Shown in pieces: positions 61,701 to 64,000 of a stretch of 64,000 nt of DNA; position 1 is the first letter of the stretch; each line of letters starts with the position of its first letter. The DNA lies in assembly GCF_001718195.1 (NCBI RefSeq), contig NZ_MCNV01000001.1:372001-436000 (forward strand), read 5' to 3'. The stretch is from Paraburkholderia nodosa. Lineage in GTDB: Bacteria; Pseudomonadota; Gammaproteobacteria; Burkholderiales; Burkholderiaceae. Both the position numbers and the translations under genes were made by a program. The notes under the pieces are model-generated. The model was given only the letters and a program-made list of their open reading frames with translations, made no database searches and was not told the origin of the DNA.

Positions 61701-64000
61701 TGGTCGATCCCCTGAGTTTCCGATCTCGCGCGTTTTGCGCGCGGCTTGCCCATCAGCACCGGCTGGAAGACCACGGCGCCTATCAGCGTACAGAACAAGG
61801 ACAGTGCGAGCAGCTTGCCCATGCTCGACGTGCCCGGATGATGCGATAGCCACAGGCTCCCGAACGCCGTGGCGGTGGTCGCGGCGGAAAAAAGCACCGC
61901 GTGTGTGAGGCTCGAATGCAGGAGGCCGGTCTGCCCCGCGCGCCAGGCCATCACGAAGTAGATTTTGAACGCGACGCCGACGCCGAGCATCAGGGGAAGC
62001 GCGATGATGTTGGCGAAATTTAGCTGAATTCCGAAGACGACGCACAATTCGAGCGTAACGAGCGCCGATACCAGCAGAGGAATGATCGTGCGCAGCACGT
62101 CGCCGAAATTGCGCAACGTGATCCAGAGCAGCGCCGTGATGAGCAGCACCGACCACCCCGCTGCCTGGAAGAACGCGAGGATGATCACGTTCGCCGAGTG
62201 CAGGATCGAGATCGGGCCGCCGATCGCGTTCGGCTCCGCCGCCTTCACCGCGTGTGCGAAGCGCGCGAGCATCACATCGTCGTTGGGATCGACGCCCGGC
62301 GGCACGCGCGGCGCGACGTCCACGATCGCCTGGCCGGTCGGCGCCACCCAGTCGCGCGCCATCTCGGGCGGCAGGTTTTCCCGCGTGATCTCCGAGGGCT
62401 GCAACAGGCGCGCGAGCTGCGCGAAGGCGAGCCTGAGCGTGAGGCTGAAGGCGGTTTCCGCGCGGTCGCGCGTGGCCGGGCTCGCGTTCGCGAGTTTGTT
62501 GAGCGAGTCGGACAGATGCTTCGCCTCGGCCGCGCCCGGCCCCGGGTGGTCGCTCGCGGCGAGCGAAAGTTGGTTGGCCGCGCGCTTGAGCGTCTGTACG
62601 CGCACTTCGTCGGTCACGGGAGAGGACGGCTGCTGCGTGAGCGCGGGCAGAAGCTGCTGCGCGGCGCTCGAGATCAGCATGAGCTTTTGCTGCTGATCGT
62701 CGGGAATCAGCGAACTGAGCGTGGTGGCGCGAGCGACTTCGGGCAGCTTCGAGAGCCGCGCGGCGATCTTGTCGGCTTCTTCGAGCGACGGCGCGAGCAC
62801 GCTTACATCGTTGATCGAGATGACGGGCGAGTTCTTGAGCGCCAGCAGCGTCGCCATCGACTCGGTATGCGGATCCTTAAGATGCAACGGATTGAAGTCG
62901 AAGCGCAGATGCAGCAGCAACGGCGTCGCGCCCACCACGATAATGAGCGTGGTGATCAGCACGGGCTTGCGATGCTCGGCGAGCCATTTGTCGACGGGCG
63001 CGAGGAACGCGAAGCCCGGCGAGGCGCGCTCGCCCCTGGGATTGAACACGCGGATGAGCGCCGGCAGCACCGTCATGTTGCACACGTATGCCACGAACAT
63101 GCCCACGCCCGCGATCTGCCCGAGTTCCGAGAGGCCCTTGTAGGCGGTCGGCAGGAAGGAAAAGAAACTTTCGGCCACGGCGATCGCCGCGAGCGTGAGC
63201 GGCACGCCGATGGTCCGCGCGGTCTTGAGGAGCGCGGCGTCGAGCCGCTCGTCCTGGAAGCGCTCCTCGCGATACTTCACGCCGAACTGCACGCCGAAGT
63301 CGACGCCTAGCCCCACGAACAGCACCATGAAGGCGACCGAGAGCATGTTGAACGAGCCGATCATCATGAGGCCGAGCGCGGCCGTGATGACCAGACCGAC
63401 CACGAGTGTGATGAGCGTTGCGCCGATCAGCTTGCCCGAGCGCAGCGCGAGCCACAGGATGGCGAGCACGACGATGATCGTGATCACGCCGTTGAGCGCG
63501 GCGCCGTCCTGCACCGAGGCGAATTCGTCGTCGGCGAGCGGCTGTTCGCCCGTGAGGCGCACGCGCGCGCCGAATTCGCTGTCGAGATGAAGCGAGGCGG
63601 CGGTCGCGCGGATCGCTTCCGACGCGTTTGCGCCTGCCTTGAGCGCGCCGAAGTTAAGCACCGGCTGCACGGTGATGAAGGCGAACGCCGGCTTCGTCGC
63701 CGCGTCCTTGTCGACGAGCGCGCGCCACGAGAACGCCGCGGGCTTGCCGGCGAGCACCTCGTCGACGACGGTGGCGGCGCTGCCGAGCAGATTCGCCATT
63801 TGCGGCAACTTGATCTGGCCGATCGTGAGCGGCAGTTGCAGCGTGGTCGTGAGCGTGCCGGCCAGACCCGCGAGACTCGGATCCTTCGCGAGCTGGTTCA
63901 CGAGCGGGCGCGCCTGCACGAGCTGGCCCGTGGTCGAGAGCACCGTGGCCGTGGACGGGAACAGCAGGCCGTTGTGCTGGAAGAACGGGCCGCCCGCGGG
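61697..64000 (-). CDS. hpnN: Hopanoid transporter HpnN (MMPL/RND), 5' end outside window
   Basis: Inner-membrane RND-type exporter thought to move hopanoids to the outer membrane. The frame is open to the window end, so the N-terminus is missing; 768 residues are visible. It has the two-half MMPL layout: a periplasmic part, a cluster of helices (about 150-330, with [19 protein letters not shown]), a second long periplasmic part and the last five helices ([18 protein letters not shown]). The position next to the hopanoid operon, convergent with it, and its overlap with the MlaA-like gene fit HpnN; other MMPL members remain possible. Confidence 0.82.
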   Translation of the reverse strand, partial: PAGGPFFQHNGLLFPSTATVLSTTGQLVQARPLVNQLAKDPSLAGLAGTLTTTLQLPLTIGQIKLPQMANLLGSAATVVDEVLAGKPAAFSWRALVDKDAATKPAFAFITVQPVLNFGALKAGANASEAIRATAASLHLDSEFGARVRLTGEQPLADDEFASVQDGAALNGVITIIVVLAILWLALRSGKLIGATLITLVVGLVITAALGLMMIGSFNMLSVAFMVLFVGLGVDFGVQFGVKYREERFQDERLDAALLKTARTIGVPLTLAAIAVAESFFSFLPTAYKGLSELGQIAGVGMFVAYVCNMTVLPALIRVFNPRGERASPGFAFLAPVDKWLAEHRKPVLITTLIIVVGATPLLLHLRFDFNPLHLKDPHTESMATLLALKNSPVISINDVSVLAPSLEEADKIAARLSKLPEVARATTLSSLIPDDQQQKLMLISSAAQQLLPALTQQPSSPVTDEVRVQTLKRAANQLSLAASDHPGPGAAEAKHLSDSLNKLANASPATRDRAETAFSLTLRLAFAQLARLLQPSEITRENLPPEMARDWVAPTGQAIVDVAPRVPPGVDPNDDVMLARFAHAVKAAEPNAIGGPISILHSANVIILAFFQAAGWSVLLITALLWITLRNFGDVLRTIIPLLVSALVTLELCVVFGIQLNFANIIALPLMLGVGVAFKIYFVMAWRAGQTGLLHSSLTHAVLFSAATTATAFGSLWLSHHPGTSSMGKLLALSLFCTLIGAVVFQPVLMGKPRAKRARSETQGIDQ

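Overview
The window looks like the replication-origin region of a secondary chromosome (chromosome 2 type, or a chromid) of a Burkholderia sensu lato bacterium, most likely Paraburkholderia or a close relative. The evidence is a high-GC genome, kbl-tdh beside the origin (a familiar arrangement for Burkholderia chromosome 2), a Rep_3-type repA, parA-parB with the palindromic parS CTTTATGCGCATAAAG, a KfrA-like protein and a hopanoid locus. I saw no rRNA, tRNA, CRISPR array or intact mobile element.

Left part (1-24 kb). An MscS-like channel (cut by the window edge), a periplasmic FKBP isomerase, and a NitT/TauT-type ABC ATPase plus fused double permease preceded by two tiny ORFs with strong ribosome sites. 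An MFS exporter follows. Next comes a molybdenum block: a TTG-start unknown gene, a DUF2325 protein, a HTH-only ModE, a NifQ-like protein, a tandem-MOP molbindin, ModA and a fused ModB-ModC. Three matching 24-bp inverted repeats suggest one ModE-type regulon. Two DUF2957 lipoproteins, OmpW and a MerR regulator close this part.

Middle (24-39 kb). A five-gene oxidation cluster (Baeyer-Villiger monooxygenase, SDR, PF10118 metal hydrolase, two alpha/beta hydrolases), then a DUF1571 protein, a DsbG-like thioredoxin, TetR/DUF1348, EamA, AraC, a YceI lipoprotein, and threonine catabolism (kbl-tdh) divergent from an XRE-cupin regulator.

Origin (39-48.5 kb). A gene under a LexA box, a recombinase-fold protein lacking most catalytic residues, a kfrA-like gene, an iteron array of about 19 copies of GGTGAG-N6-CGGGAG with a DnaA box, repA, parB, parA and three parS sites. 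A separate cluster of DnaA boxes lies at 48.33-48.39 kb. The most striking observation is that 13 more copies of the iteron lie outside the origin, up to 40 kb away, all in intergenic DNA.

Right part (47.8-64 kb). Arsenate reductase, an FMN reductase, a YflT-like stress protein, a hybrid histidine kinase, a CheY-CheC-diguanylate cyclase operon under a near-consensus FliA promoter, the hopanoid operon hpnD-hpnE-shc-hpnG, a YciA-type thioesterase, and a convergent hpnN-mlaA pair (hpnN is cut by the window end). Positions were worked out by eye from the sequence; no database search was run.
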